Below are positions 1 through 11,489 of a stretch of 64,000 bases of DNA, in pieces. Origin of the DNA: Hyparrhenia diplandra (Eukaryota > Streptophyta > Magnoliopsida > Poales > Poaceae); NCBI GenBank assembly GCA_015847255.1, contig JADLZK010007791.1, positions 62,001-126,000 of the forward strand. The letters run 5' to 3'. The notes beneath the pieces were generated by a model. It saw nothing but the letters and a program-made list of their open reading frames with translations, was not told where the DNA came from and did not search any database. Both the position numbers and the translations under genes were made by a program. Position 1 is the stretch's first letter. Each line of letters opens with the position of its first letter.

Positions 1-660
1 ATCTCTTGACGGAACCCTAACCTCCGGCCCTCATGCTGCATACACACCGGTGGTGTGGAATGTGGATAGGGGATGACAACGAGAGAAGGGCAGCCTGGAT
101 AGCGTCGCCGGAAGTAGTGCCATGCACCGGACAGGGCCACCGGGAGGAGCACCGCCATCGGCGCTGCCCACCGGGACGAGCAGCGCCAGGAGCTGTGATG
201 GGGTAAAGCAATGGTTAGACTGGGGAGGAGCAGCGTGCACCGGGGAGAGCCGCCGGGAGGACCGTCGGGAGGAGCAGCGCCGGCGTCTGGAGGAGGGAGA
301 CGAGAGAGGGCTGCCGGGAACGCCACTGCCGCCGCTGAAACACATGGGGTGAAGGGCTGGAAAGGGGAGGGTGCTGGGAGCAGGAGAGGTTGTCGGCAGG
401 CTGCCGGTGTGACAGGGAGGTCCCGCAATGCTACTCGGCTTCGCGGGATGTTGGTTGCGGCCTCACTTGTGAAGAGAAAGGAAAAGAGCAAGGGGTATTT
501 TAGTCTTCTGGCCCGCCTCTTTTTTTCTATTTTGTTTTTTTCGCCATTTAATAACACCTGAACCAACGGTGTTAGAAAATGAGGCTAGACGGAGGCTTCA
601 TTAAAAAGAAACGACGGTAAAAAGGAAAAGTAAAAAAATGAGGGTAGAGTCACTAAATTC
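1..660. other. GC-rich leader-like segment, possible truncated DNA transposon
   Basis: Bases 1-470 are very GC-rich with many GCCGGGAGGA-type runs and short overlapping frames in several phases, none of which I recognise. The segment ends in AT-rich, T-run sequence near 510-560. Homology to the paralogous unit near 4630 begins only at about 662, so 1-661 is probably inserted DNA whose left end lies outside the window. The composition resembles captured 5'-leader DNA in grass MULE or CACTA elements, but no terminal repeat or target duplication can be checked here. Confidence 0.3.
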
Positions 661-751
661 CCATAATACAATGTCAGAATATAAATGTGCAGTGCACAGG
701 TGAGATAGTGTAATAGTCCACAATGCCAGTTGCATGTACAATTGCACGACC

Positions 752-1150
752 CATAAATACACGTACATGACCTTAAGAGAACAAGAGCCTGTCCATTTGG
801 TAACCAACAGACGAAAGTGAGTGAGATCACGACATGGGAGGTAGGATGTTGTTTGTGCTAGAGGAGAGGTGATGCATTGAGTGTATCTTGGAATTGGGAG
901 GCATCAGAAATCTGGGATATATGGCTTGCCTTGCATTGGCTGCCCATCCTAATCTGGAGTCATGTACTCGTGCTCCATCAAGGTCCCAGTCCGGTACAAT
1001 TCACTCTTTTAGCAGAAGCGGTTCTTGGTTGCATCCGCAGAACATGGTGTTCTAGTGACACCTGAAGTGCACCAGATGCACCAGTACTGGCTGCCTTCCT
1101 GATGTCCCAAGCTCAAGGTCGCACTCCTGTATAATTCAATCTTTCAGCAC
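752..1150 (+). ncRNA. PHAS-like non-coding unit, class C, copy 1
   Basis: A TATA-like CATAAATAC lies at 752-760. A 22-nt site at 889-910 (core GAATTGGGAGGCATCAGAAA) matches the expected miR2118 target at about 17 of 22 positions, including an unbroken GGGAGGCATC across the cleavage region. The predicted first base of the 3' cleavage fragment is 901. Upstream sequence from 680 (GTGCAGTGCACAGGTGAGAT) recurs at 4648, so this is a repeated unit. No protein is encoded. In grasses such precursors are cut by miR2118, copied by RDR6 and diced by DCL4 to 21-nt phasiRNAs in young anthers. The 3' end given here is arbitrary. Confidence 0.5.
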
Positions 1151-1289
1151 AACATCACTAGTTGGACTGCGTGGTAGAGGCAATGACGATGACTACTTGC
1201 ATCGTAGTGACCCTATACCCTCTGCTTGGCTCTAGGAACTTTCAGACCCAACTTAGTACTGAGGATAATAGAACAAGGTTACGTGAGGT

Positions 1290-1480
1290 GGTTAAGTGAG
1301 CCGTTTGAGTGTGAGCCATGAATTGATAAGTGAGTGTATCATGGCATTACGACGCACAAGAATTCCCAGATGTACGTGTACCTGATCGAGCAGTGGCTGC
1401 CCATCGTAATCTATAGTCTTGTTCCATGTCAAAAGGAGGTCATAGTACTGCAGAATGCTTTTGTTTTAGAGAAAAGGGGA
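1290..1480 (+). pseudogene. Degenerate class C PHAS-like unit
   Basis: The stretch GAGTGTGAGCCATGAATTGA at 1307-1326 and the following GATAAGTGAGTGTATCATGG align with the units at 2385 and 4890. The site position (1342-1363) reads GGCATTACGACGCACAAGAA, and too many positions differ from the other copies for confident miR2118 pairing. No TATA-like element stands at the usual distance. I read it as a decayed copy. Confidence 0.4.
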
Positions 1481-2164
1481 GCCTCCGCTTTTGTATTATC
1501 AAAAGCAACAAGAATTCAGGTTTACAGCGTATTGGCGCGCCCACCATTAACAGCCTTAAGGTTTAGTCTGAAACGTGCAGCAGAATTCGCTCATGCTTGA
1601 ATTAACCATGGACGTTGGGAATATTGGTCATGTCTAGGGCTTGCACAGGCACAAGCAAACAACCGTCAATGAAGGCAAGTGGTGATATACTTTGGAGGCT
1701 GCCATGGTCCATCATGGAGAGGTGAGTGGAAGAGCGCATTACATTGTTCTTAGTATGGTTCTCTCGGTAGCATAGGCGATGCATAGTGTTCCAACAGATA
1801 ATTGCATCTCAGGTGCCCTAGTTCCTGCCTTTCTGCGCTGTCCCAAGCTCTATATTGTGCTCAGAGATAACGTAGAATTACTCCATGCTTTTATCTTGCT
1901 TTGCCAAACGTTACAAGGTTGAGTGCCATTCATATGTACTTCCACACAATAATGAATAGATAGTTCACCAAAAGTGGTCACCGAGCTGCACAAGTTTTAA
2001 TTTATCGGTGGTTCTAATAACTAGTGTGCAATAAATGATGTGGCTAACTGGTAGACTTATGTGGGCGTCAGGAATAGTGTGTATGCTTAGCAAAAGTGTA
2101 ATTGCATTATTATTTACTACCTAACTTCTAGAACACCGACTCAGCAGAGTATGCTGCAAGAACC
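1481..2164. other. Intergenic sequence, nothing recognised
   Basis: Only short frames occur and I see no terminal repeat, LTR edge or RNA gene. It lies between two PHAS-like units and may be decayed body sequence of the upstream unit. Confidence 0.4.
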
Positions 2165-2298
2165 ATGTGCCATTGGTTACAGAAACAAAAGCTTGGACTC
2201 AGCAGATCGAATGGCAGTAAAAACGTATCATTGCACATGAGACCAAGTAATGGTCATCTATGGCAGCTGCGGCCACGTACAATTGCACTACCAGTAGG

Positions 2299-2640
2299 CC
2301 ATAAAACAGAGAGTGCATCTAGCCAAACAACACAACGATGCGCAGAGACAAAAGACATGGGAGGAGGATGTCGTTTATGCGTGAGCCATGACGTGATAAG
2401 TGAGTGTATTGTGGGATTGGGAGGCACTGGAATTCTTGCATATATTGCATTCCTAGCGCTAGCTACAGATTTCCCTGATGCTCCAATTAACCAGGGACAT
2501 GATTGGTATTTCCTACTTCTGCTTCAGTCGCTGCGCACGGTGTCAACTGTGTCCTCCGTGGGCATGTCCCAACGGTGGGATGGTGCATGATGAGCATTGC
2601 ACTAAGTTTGGGCATCACGGGTTGTAAAACTTCTTTGAAT
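2299..2640 (+). ncRNA. PHAS-like non-coding unit, class C, copy 2
   Basis: A weak TATA-like CCATAAAAC is at 2299-2307. The site at 2412-2433 (core GGGATTGGGAGGCACTGGAA) agrees with the expected miR2118 target at about 16 of 22 positions, with an uninterrupted GGGAGGCA core. The predicted cleavage fragment starts at 2424. The flank with GTGAGCCATGACGTGATAAG is shared with the degenerate copy at 1307. A 141-codon frame crosses the site; its GLGGTGIL peptide recalls an NLR P-loop, but the lysine is missing and nothing else looks like NB-ARC, so I do not call it coding. The 3' limit is arbitrary. Confidence 0.45.
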
Positions 2641-2809
2641 TTAATAATCTGCATGAGAAAATGCTTCAGTTTACCAGCGCAAAATTATGTGTCTGTTCAT
2701 ATCAGAGTGAGTTCACGTGAGAGAGATATATCTCACTAGCAGCCGCTAGCCAGCGTTCATCTGCGATGGTAGGTACTCTGCCCTCCCGAGCCTCTGACCT
2801 GCGGCGAAG

Positions 2810-3237
2810 GTGATGACACCTCAAGCATTCAAGGACACCGCGGTGCCGAAATCACAGTTTATCTGCAAGTCATTCATGCACCCTGGTCCCCAGCACCAGA
2901 AAGTCATCATCGGGCATGTGATCGAGAGGGACTCTAGCCCAGCATCGTACCTGATGCTCATCAGAATCAATTACCAGGAGTGTGCATTGGTGATGAAGGT
3001 GAGCATTGATCCAAGTAACTATGACGATGATCATGTTGATCGCCACAGACTCACCACATTCTTGCACCATGACGCTGAATATGTGCAACACATTCTGGTA
3101 CGAAAGGAAACAACAAAGCATGCCTAGAATCAACACAATCAAGTCCATATTTGGGTCTGGGGTGCACGTGTGCCTGATGCAGCAACACCAGCGTGATTTC
3201 CACTCGATCAACTTGCAAGACGGTGAATATATATGTT
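2810..3237 (+). other. Exon-like open stretch, product unknown
   Basis: An open frame runs 2810-3127 (105 codons, beginning MTPQAFKDTAVP). Its wording looks codon-like, with a possible splice donor after 2998 (AAG|GTGAGC). Similar codon-like sequence resumes at 3552 after the CACTA insertion. I do not recognise the protein and no complete gene can be built. It may be a captured or decayed gene fragment, or simply PHAS body sequence. Confidence 0.25.
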
Positions 3238-3551
3238 CATTACCGGAATCCGAGGCTTTGCCGAGTGTTTTTTTTCGGGCTCTTTGCCGAGAGCCAAACA
3301 AAAAACACAAGGCAAAAAACAACACCCGGCAAAGAAGGCTTTGCCGAGTGAAAAAAAACAAAGGCACTCGGCAAATATATTCAAGAGGGTCTTTTCCGAG
3401 TGCCTTTCTTTTCGCACTTTCGGCAAAGATGGCAAAATAATTTTTTAAACCAGTTTTTGAGGCCCTAAATGAATTAAAATAAAAAATTTATCAACTACAA
3501 AAGTTTGCCGAGTGTTTTTTACACTCGGCGAAGAGCCTGAGTCCGGTAGTT
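3238..3551. mobile_element. Short non-autonomous CACTA element (MITE-like)
   Basis: The left end CATTACCGGAATCCGAGG and the right end, read on the minus strand as AACTACCGGACTCAGG, are terminal inverted repeats of the CACTACCGG type. Subterminal GGCTTTGCCGAGTGT motifs repeat in both orientations, as is typical of grass En/Spm elements. The 3-bp target duplication GTT lies at 3235-3237 and 3552-3554. At 314 bp it has no transposase. The outermost bases differ from the canonical CACTA at each end, so it is probably an old copy. Confidence 0.85.
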
Positions 3552-4640
3552 GTTGACAAGTTCCTCAGGTAGTGCCAGAGAAGCAAACACAGGCGGCCAT
3601 TGCGGTTGACATGATCCTCATCCTCAATGACTACCTGGTCAAGGACGTTGACATGCTCTTCAGGTAGTCACCGACTCGCTCAGCCGTCTAAAAATGCTGT
3701 GTAAGGAAGATTGGGTGGCACATTACAGAAGGCGTGACGTAAGCAGGAATGCAACGGTCTGGCTCAGATGCAGTGGGCGCATAAAGAGCCACTGAGGGGG
3801 GATGAGGGCATGGATGCGGGAACGGCAACTCCCATGATAGTGCATTTTTTGGCTCAGGGAAACCACATCTCGAGGATAAATGCTCAAACTGAGAAGGTCC
3901 AAGAGGAATTGGGACCAAGCACACATAGTTCAACTGAGAAGGAGGAGCATGCTCTTCTACTCAGTGGAACTCTTCCATATCCGTGCCACTGAGTCGCTTC
4001 TGCCATCACCTGCCTCATCACTGCAACCACGTTCAGTTGCGTTGTAGAGGCCATGGTCTTCGTACAACTTAACAACGAAGTATAGAGACCCAACAATTGG
4101 TGGGTCCATGACACCCGCGCCTGCCCTCACCAGTGTAAACTACATTCCACGTCTCACTGCCAACATGATTAGCATTTGGTAGCTGGACGATGTCCGGAGC
4201 AAGATTTTGACATCAAGTGCAGCCAGCTTCACCTCTATGAGCCTGACTAGCACCTTGTAGCCAAGAGATATGGCACAGAATTGTCTCAAATACATGAAAG
4301 TTGACATCAAGTATCCATTTCGGAGGAATTTGTGGTCTGAATTCCCAAGTTTATGTTGTACACATGTTCTTTGCACTATAAAATTATGTATGTTGTCCAT
4401 GGTTCTGCGGTCAATTTTCATGGTAACATCTTGTAATGCGCATCTGATTTGTGCACTGGCTTTAGGTGATGTGGATATATAACGGAGTTTCAGCTGAAGC
4501 CAATGCTATCCTCACTCTACTTTAGAAGGAGTTCTTTTAGAGAAAGCTGAGTTCGAACACCATCGCAGCAATGCAATGCAAAATCATTTGTCATTTGTTG
4601 TATAAATAAATGTTTCGCCACAGAAGAATTCAATGTCAGC
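3552..4640. other. Exon-like tail and intergenic sequence
   Basis: The first 120 bases continue the exon-like composition of 2810-3237 and contain a short frame reading QAAIAVDMILILNDYLVKD, with stops nearby. The remainder has only short open frames on both strands, none recognised. From about 4630 the sequence becomes homologous to the region upstream of the PHAS-like unit at 752. Confidence 0.3.
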
Positions 4641-4709
4641 AAAAAGGTGCAGTGCACAGTGAGATAGTGTAATGTCCTCAATGCCAGGTAGATGTATGAT
4701 TGCGCGACC

Positions 4710-5160
4710 CATAAATCAGTATGACATTAAAAGACAACAAGCGTGCGTCCATTTGGCAAGCAAGTGATTACATAGAGAGCCCCAAACGTGGATGAGAGAA
4801 CTTGAGAATTCAGGTGACTACGGTCTCCAGAGTGACAGAGGAAGCTGTTTGTGCTAGACTAGACTGCGAGAGGATCAAAGGTGCCTGCATGGAGTGTATC
4901 ATCGGATTGGGAGGCACTAGAATTCAGGGATGTACGGCTTGTTTTGAAGTGGCTGCAAATCCTAATCTGGAGTCGTGTTTCAAGCGTCACTCTCATTTGG
5001 CGTGTGTGCGCAGCCATGGGTAGCAATGCGCGCACGTTGTGGCGCACATGCACAATACTTGAACCCAGCATGCAAATCCGTATTCTCAACGCACAGCCTG
5101 TGTTGGGCTCAAGGCTTGTGCAGTCAGGTTCGTATCCATAGTCTACAAAGTACAATTTCA
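4710..5160 (+). ncRNA. PHAS-like non-coding unit, class C, copy 3
   Basis: A TATA-like CATAAATCA sits at 4710-4718 within a block homologous to the upstream region of the first unit. The site at 4902-4923 (core GGATTGGGAGGCACTAGAAT) agrees at about 15 of 22 positions with the expected miR2118 target; the cleavage fragment would start at 4914. TATA-to-site spacing is about 190 bp, longer than elsewhere, because the intervening segment is extended. The following bases (CTGCAAATCCTAATCTGGAG) match those after copy 1, so the body is shared too. Confidence 0.42.
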
Positions 5161-5276
5161 TAATAAATAAAGTAGTGTGCTAGCAGCCAGATGGCAGGGA
5201 ACACCCTGCTGCCCTATGGGCTCGAGTTATATGGCCATGTGTGATTACAATGCACGGACAAGTAAATTGTGCCTTC

Positions 5277-5402
5277 AGAGCATGCATATGTAGTATATAT
5301 AATTCAGGAGAGGCAAGTTCTTTAGCCAAAAGATGTGTGGAGTGTACAGTAGCGAGCAAGAAGTGTCTTGACTCTAGCTAGGGGAGATTCCATTGGGTGC
5401 AG
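5277..5402 (+). pseudogene. Truncated PHAS promoter and leader, target site lost
   Basis: AGCATGCATATGTAGTATAT, then AATTCAGGAG and TTAGCCAAA, and the later CTCTAGCTAGGGGAGATTCC align with the promoter and leader of the class A/B units (for example 22300-22440). The homology stops at GTGCAGTAGACAGGG, exactly where the miR2118 site should begin, and the sequence joins the upstream flank of a minus-strand unit. This is a 5' half-unit produced by rearrangement. Confidence 0.45.
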
Positions 5403-5439
5403 TAGACAGGGTTCACATGTTGACCTGTACACTGTAAGG

Positions 5440-6025
5440 TTAGGTCATCTTTATTGGTCTTTTTTTGTGATATCATCTTAATTTAGAGGTCAGTCGAATT
5501 ACTGTGGTCGTGTAAGATTGTGAAGAAACGGTAAAAACAATTTTATTGTTCAATTATTATTGCACCAGTGATGTCTCTTGCCTCCACTACACACGAAACG
5601 AACTTGTATCAGGTTTTCTCACTTGGATATATATATATGCATCGAAATCTTCTTCTAGTCATTTTTTATCCAACTTTTTGCTGCAATTCCACATACGTCA
5701 TTTGAAGATAACTTTTGCAGGGCACCGGAGAACAGAGCCCCCAAGGACACCCCGATTCTATCCTCTGAATTCCCAGTACCCAACACTCGGACTCTTCCCC
5801 TTTTCAATGTCACACACCATATTCTCGTCATCAGAAATTCTCTGACACTTTCCATTCCTAACCTAGGTGTGAGTGTGACTCGCAGTCGTCCCAAATTAAC
5901 ATGCATATATGGGTGCTGCTATTGGATGCTTGGTTTTTGCTCTTGGAAAAATCAAACTCCCTTTGTGCAACCTGCAAACGACACATTATATTACCCATTT
6001 CTTGAGCTCTGCCTAGCTATATATA
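5440..6025 (-). ncRNA. Minus-strand PHAS-like unit M1
   Basis: Read on the minus strand, TATATATAG (plus 6017-6025) is followed 157 bp downstream by a site at plus 5839-5860 whose core is TAGGAATGGAAAGTGTCAGA, about 15 of 22 positions matching the expected miR2118 target. The 3' cleavage fragment would start at 5848 and run leftward. The unit belongs to a family of minus-strand repeats sharing CAGAAATTCTCTGA next to the site and CTTGAGCTC next to the TATA box. No protein is encoded; the 3' limit is arbitrary. Confidence 0.45.
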
Positions 6026-6179
6026 GATATATAGCCTGGCATGTTGTGTATTTCTAGGACCATGGCAATACCATGTCTTTTAGAAGGATCACATGCAACG
6101 ACTAAATAATGTCTGGCACCAACAGGCTACTAAGTATGGAGTAGCAAGTTAATCACTACGGAAAATTTCCTTATGCTAA

Positions 6180-6779
6180 AACAATTATATGGAGAAAAAT
6201 GAAGAAATAAAGGTATATAACATTAGGTTCAATGTGGGGAAAACATTTGGACTACAAATTACAAGAGAACAAAAGAAAAATAAAACGGATGAAGTTCTCA
6301 TAGAAATTATGCCTCCACAAATGATGTGTAAAAAGGGGATGGATAATACCTAAAGAAGTGTGGTACTCAACAGATAGATCAATGGTGCCCTCCACACAAG
6401 AGGAGGTGCGTGCGTGTTGCAGACCTAGCACTAGCAGAGGGTGAGACATAATGGAATAGGTCGGATGGAAGACTTAGGACAGAAACACTTCCTGCTTCCT
6501 GCAGATCCGACCACTGAACTGCATCCTCTGCACCGGCAGCCACATGAGGTTGATCCCAATCCCAAGAAGGGCCAGGACTGGAGTTTGCTAGAGAAACTTG
6601 AAGAAACGTCCATAGACAATTAATGGGGCTGGGAGGTACCATCCACGGAGAAGGGGGCGGGAGGCGAATGAAACCCTTGTCCCGTGTAGGAGCCAGCAAG
6701 AAGTTAGAAGTCGCTGCATGTATTTCTATTTCATGTCTATTTTACATTCGAAGGACGCTAGCTGTATTATCTGCTGCAT
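6180..6779. repeat. Segmental duplication copy D1, left part
   Basis: This block is colinear with about 50300-50830, for example ATGAAGAAATAAAGGTA and GGGGAAAACATTTGGACT. D1 is cut here by Copia-1 and continues at 18046, then past a MULE and a solo LTR to about 22500. A minus-strand frame at 6379-6699 has a diverged partner at 50511-50774 (shared VSLANSS and LQEAG-like segments), but I do not recognise the protein and the copies differ by many changes. Confidence 0.65.
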
Positions 6780-8807
6780 TGAAGGACCGAATCGGCGACC
6801 GGAGGGGGTGAATGGGAGCCTCAACTAAATTCTTTCGAATTAGTGAACGTGTAGCTCTCACAACCCCTCGGAGCAAATCGAACACCGCACGGTATGATCA
6901 CGACCTTGGATGCAAGGTGGATGACCTAGAGATTGCTCTAGAGTCACAGCGGATCAACCGGAACCAACTCAAAACGATCACACAAGCGAGAGAAGAAAAA
7001 CAGCTCCGAAACCTGGGAGCTCGGACTGTCCACGCCTGGGGACTCGGACAGTCCGCGGGACACGGTCGGACTGTCCGCGACGGGGACTCGGACTGTCCGA
7101 AGGCAAAAGACTCAGAAACCAACAGGAACTGGTTGCTGCTGGACTTGCCTGAGTCGGACCGTCTCGCGCTAGATGGCGGACTGTCGCAGCAAGTTTCAGA
7201 AAAACAACAGTTCTGGATGTAAACCGGACCAGCTCGGGAATGTATCGCGGACTGTCCGCGCCCGAGGGCGGACTGTCCGTGTACAAAAACCAAAATCCAA
7301 ACTTCCCGCAGCAATTCTCGACACGCCGCAGAAGCGGTCGGACCGTCCGAGCCACGGGAGCCGGATCTGTCCGCACTTGCCAACATGGCAAAGATGAACA
7401 GAACCTCGGGCTCGGCCCGCGAGTCCGAGGTCCCGGACCGTCGCCCGGGTGGGCGGACTGTCGCGCTTGTGCGGAACAGCGCGTGAGCGGTGGCAGCGCC
7501 CGGGCGGCGACTCACCACAAATTCGATCCAAACTCAACCAAATCGAAACCTCAGGTCACAAGAATTGAGCCAAAGCATCTTGGCATGTGGGTGACCATTT
7601 ACCCCTTGGAAATTTCGTGTTTGACGGAGTGAAACAAGAGAAATCACGAATCATACCAAGAACACACCAAAAGTCACCTTGATCCAAAAACTCGCCCGAT
7701 CTACGTGCTCGTGAGGAATTAGCTCAAACCCTTGGGTGGAAATGATCCTCTCACGCCCTAGCACGAATCAAGGCAAGAAAAACGAGATCAAACGGTGCCA
7801 AATCAAAGAAATCGCGAAGAGAATAGAGGGGGAGAGGATGAACTCGGGAAGAACAAGTGATGAACAAAAATCACAACACAAGATCAACAAAGAACACCGA
7901 TCCAATCATCCCAAAAGCCACCATGTGACAGGCTACTCGAGCTAGCCCTTGCTCAACAAATTCGATACAAGATCGGTGGACCTCTCACACCGGAGTCCGG
8001 AACCCTAGCTAGAAAATGTGAAAATGAGAGGCAAGGGAGGATGAAGGGGTATGCCTCTCGCTAAATAGCCCCAATTCCCTCCGCCTAAACTACCCCTAAG
8101 ATACATGAGTCGATTTTGTAACCCTAAGGCTATTTTCGCCGACTCGGGTAATCTTTGATCCGACGGCCACCGTGCCTCCTCATCGGTAGCCTTGCCTCCA
8201 CGCAACCTCCCCCCGATGCCGCCACGTGCCGCCCTTCCGTCCGCGGAACACGCCGGGTTTTGAGGCCCAAACCCGCGAAACCAGCTACCGTGGTTTTGAG
8301 GCCCAAACCACCAAACCCGCGCCGATGGTTTTGAGGACAAACCACCAAACCTCCTCGACACGTGTCATCGCCGTCTTGACCGCCCCGAAGTCGCCAAGTC
8401 ATCCGAGCTCCCCACTCTCGCCGCACGCGCTCTTGCGTCTTGACCCGATCAACACGGTCCCGCCATGTCCTCTTGCATCCGTCGATGTCCCGGATGTCAC
8501 CTCCATGGCTAGCCACCCGGCGATCCGGTCCCTCGGTCCAAGCCTCACGTCCGTCCTTCACCTCCGCGGTCCGTCGGCCCCGCACGCCCCTCCTTGGCCC
8601 CTTCACCCGCCGTCGCCTACCATCTCTCGAGCTCAACACCCGCACAACACGAACCAAGAGATATCGTCTTCGACACACTCCACGTGTCCGGTGAAACATA
8701 GCCGAAGCAGAAAAAGATAAAAGAAAATAGAAGAAGAATGTTGACTGTTGACAATCACTACATCACAAAACTAAACACATGCGACCTAAATCAACCATGT
8801 GTTCGCA
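6780..8807 (-). repeat. Copia-1 3' LTR
   Basis: It starts TGAAGGACCGAATCGGCGAC and ends CCATGTGTTCGCA (plus strand), 2028 bp. It matches the other LTR at 16007-18040, with scattered substitutions and small indels concentrated in the GC-rich part at 7020-7500. That part carries about a dozen copies of the palindrome-like CGGACNGTCCG. Confidence 0.93.
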
Positions 8808-10125
8808 ATCTCCCTTAATGAGTGCATTGTCAACATTCAACACAAAGACGTAAGAAGGAAGAAGATAGCACATCCAGGTGAACAAAAGCTAGACAAAAGC
8901 TAAGACAATCTCTTTGGATAGCAAAACTTGGAGCAAAAACTTGGTTCCCAAAGACATGGGCAAAAGACTCGACACAACCAAGCTAAACAGACAGCTAGTC
9001 CTCAAGAAGAGGTAGAACAGGCTCAACACCACTAGCAAAGCTCCAAACCAAATACTTTCACACACAAACAGCTAGACCCTCAAGACAGAGGCAAAGGCTC
9101 TACACATCTAGCTCAAAGTGCTACTCCCCCTAGACAAATGGAACCACTGTCTTTGTATCTTTCTCCCCCTTGTTGGCACATGCACTGATCAAGCTAAAAT
9201 GCAATATGTCACAATGCAAAGCTTCAAGATTATATTCAACCGAATGAGAGAGTGCTCAAAGTGGTACCATAGCAACAAACTACAAGTGCTAGCCAGAGCT
9301 CAAGCTAATCAGATGATATGAAATATGGCACAAAGCATTTTGAGCAAATTTTAGTATCTTGCAAAAGGAGGTTCACCATCAAACATAGCACCTAGCATAA
9401 ATAGATAGGAGATCAACTAAGTGCTCAAACATGTAAACTGGGTGAACTACCCCAAGCAGCGTTCAGACATCATGCTAGACATTGTTGCACAAACTTGTGT
9501 TTATTTTAGTTCAGAGTTGCAGCGGTTCACAAGTTACAAGATAGCATGCGAGTGGTTATCCACATTTGCCTTGCCTTACTAATCAACCATGTCAAGCCTA
9601 TCGTGAGCAATGATTAGCTTAAGACAATGGTCTGGGTCAAACACAATGAAGTCCAAGTTCATTCAAGAGTGCAAGTGAAAGCAATCTCGAACTTCAAAGT
9701 ATGGCAAAATGGACCCACTCGATCTTTTCATCACTTCAGCTTTAGACTTCATGTTTTAGCATGGTATTATCATGAAAATCTAAGCAAGTGAATGAATCAA
9801 AGCATGAGACATAGCTACCAAGCATACACATAAAAGCTCAAAGGATCTCAACATCCTACTCATAATAGAAGCTAGCTCAAGGGTGAACCAAGATTAAGTT
9901 TCATCATTCATTAAACAAGTTCACATGTTGAAAAACATTGCTCGACTCATAACATACATCACATGATTAAAAAGAGCTCAAGCTAGAAACACTATCATAC
10001 TCATACTACTAAGAGCACAACCTCATTCAAATCAATATAAAAGTGAAGCTCATGATATGCAAGTATGATACAAAAAGCAAAACAAACCTAACACTAAGTT
10101 TGTACATCAACTACAAAGCTACCCC
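8808..10125 (-). other. Copia-1 non-coding region between pol and 3' LTR
   Basis: No long frame exists, so there is no env-like gene of the kind some SIRE elements carry. The polypurine tract (minus-strand AAGGGAGAT) abuts the LTR at 8808-8816. Two more purine tracts occur near 9124-9132 and 9162-9170 (CCCCC runs on the plus strand). The region has direct homology to 28126-29530 in Copia-2. Confidence 0.75.
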
Positions 10126-10733
10126 TCAAAAGGGATAGCACACGCCCAACTCTCCACGAAGCTGGGCAAAGCGGACTTGGTCTAAAGGTTTGGTGAAAAT
10201 GTCCGCAATCTGTTGCTCCGTGTACACATGCTGTACATCTATGTCCCCTTTCTCCTGGTGATCTCTCAGGAAATGGTACCTCACCTCTATGTGTTTGGTC
10301 CGGGAGTGTAAAAGACAGGGTTTTTGGCTACGCTCCACGGCTCCCATGCTATCACAAAACAAGGGTACACGAGAAAAGCTCAAGCCAAAATCTCTCAAAG
10401 TGGCAACCATCCACGGCAAATTGGGAACAACAAGCAGAAGCAACATACTCTGCCTCAACAGTCGACTGAGCGACACCGATCGCTTGCGAGGCGACCAAGA
10501 CACAAGAGAAGTACCAAGAAACCGACAGGTACCAGAAGTGGACTTTCTATGCATACGATCACCAGCATAATCAGAGTCTGAATAACCGGTCGGGGAGAGG
10601 GTGGAAGAGGCCGAGTACCATAGGCCAAAGTCGGGGGGGGTAAACTACAAAGTACCTGAAGATCCTCTTCACACCGAAAGTGAGAGGTACGCGGCGAAGA
10701 GGCGAAAGCGTCTTGCGCAGAGGCACACCGCAA
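10126..10733 (-). pseudogene. Copia-1 RNase H domain (frameshifted)
   Basis: The frame at 10126-10554 starts near RKSTSGTCRFLG and ends DIFTKPLDQVRFAQLRGELG, the usual C-terminal wording of copia RNase H, with a stop at 10126. The mid-part is out of frame: expected residues around the second catalytic acid are replaced by a serine- and leucine-rich reading, so at least two small indels are present. The overlapping frame 10455-10733 holds part of the connection from reverse transcriptase. RNase H removes the RNA template strand during cDNA synthesis. Confidence 0.85.
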
Positions 10734-11489
10734 ACCGGATGTCGGGCGCGTCGCCGTCCGTGCACAGCAGCGAACCGATCATGCTTCTGTACTCCCTTTG
10801 GTCCACAGCTTCTCCATCCTTGTCCTCGTCCAGGGCCGTCGTCGTCGACATGGGCGTCGAAAGAGGCTTGGCCTCACCCATGCGAAACTTGCGGATGATG
10901 TCCTTCGTGTACTTGCCCTGATGTACAAAGATCCCGTCCTTGGTTTGCTTGATTTGTAGTCCAAGGAAGTAGGTCAACTCGCCCATCATGCTCATCTCAA
11001 ACTCCCTGCTCATAATCTCTGCAAAACTCGATACCATAGCATGTGAAGAGCCACCAAAGATGATATCATCCACATATATCTGAACTAGGAGTATGTCAGT
11101 GCCCTTCCTAAGCAAGATAACAAGGTCTTGTCTATGGCTCCCATCACAAAACCCTTAGCTAACAGGAAGGCTTTCAACCTCTCGTACCACGCTCTGGGGG
11201 CTTGTTTCAGGCCGTACAAGGCCTTGTACAACTTGTACACATAGTCTGGGTGTTTAGGATGCTCAAACCCCGGGGGCTGCCTAACATACACCTCCTCCTC
11301 TATGAACCCATTTAGGAAAGCACTCTTGACATCCATCTGGAAGAGCTTAAAACCCTTCGAGGCTGCAAAGGCAAGCAAAATCCTAATTGCTTCTATGCGG
11401 GCTACAGGAGCGAAGGTTTCCTCATAGTCTATTCCCTCTTTCTGGCAAAACCCCTGGGCAACTAATCTGGCTTTGTTTCTCACCACCAC
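10669..11489 (-). pseudogene. Copia-1 reverse transcriptase (frameshifted)
   Basis: The N-terminal half is in 11085-11489, with NKARLVAQGF, YEETFAPVARIEAIR, FQMDVKSAFLNG (first catalytic aspartate) and ALYGLKQAPRAWY. The frame then breaks and continues in 10669-11115, with IYVDDIIFG carrying the YVDD catalytic pair and SMMGELTYFLGLQI. The family enzyme copies genomic RNA into cDNA inside virus-like particles. Two frames for one domain means at least one indel near 11100. Confidence 0.92.

Noticed and set aside
8808..10125. An env-like gene downstream of Copia-1 pol
   Set aside because: No frame of useful length exists in this region.
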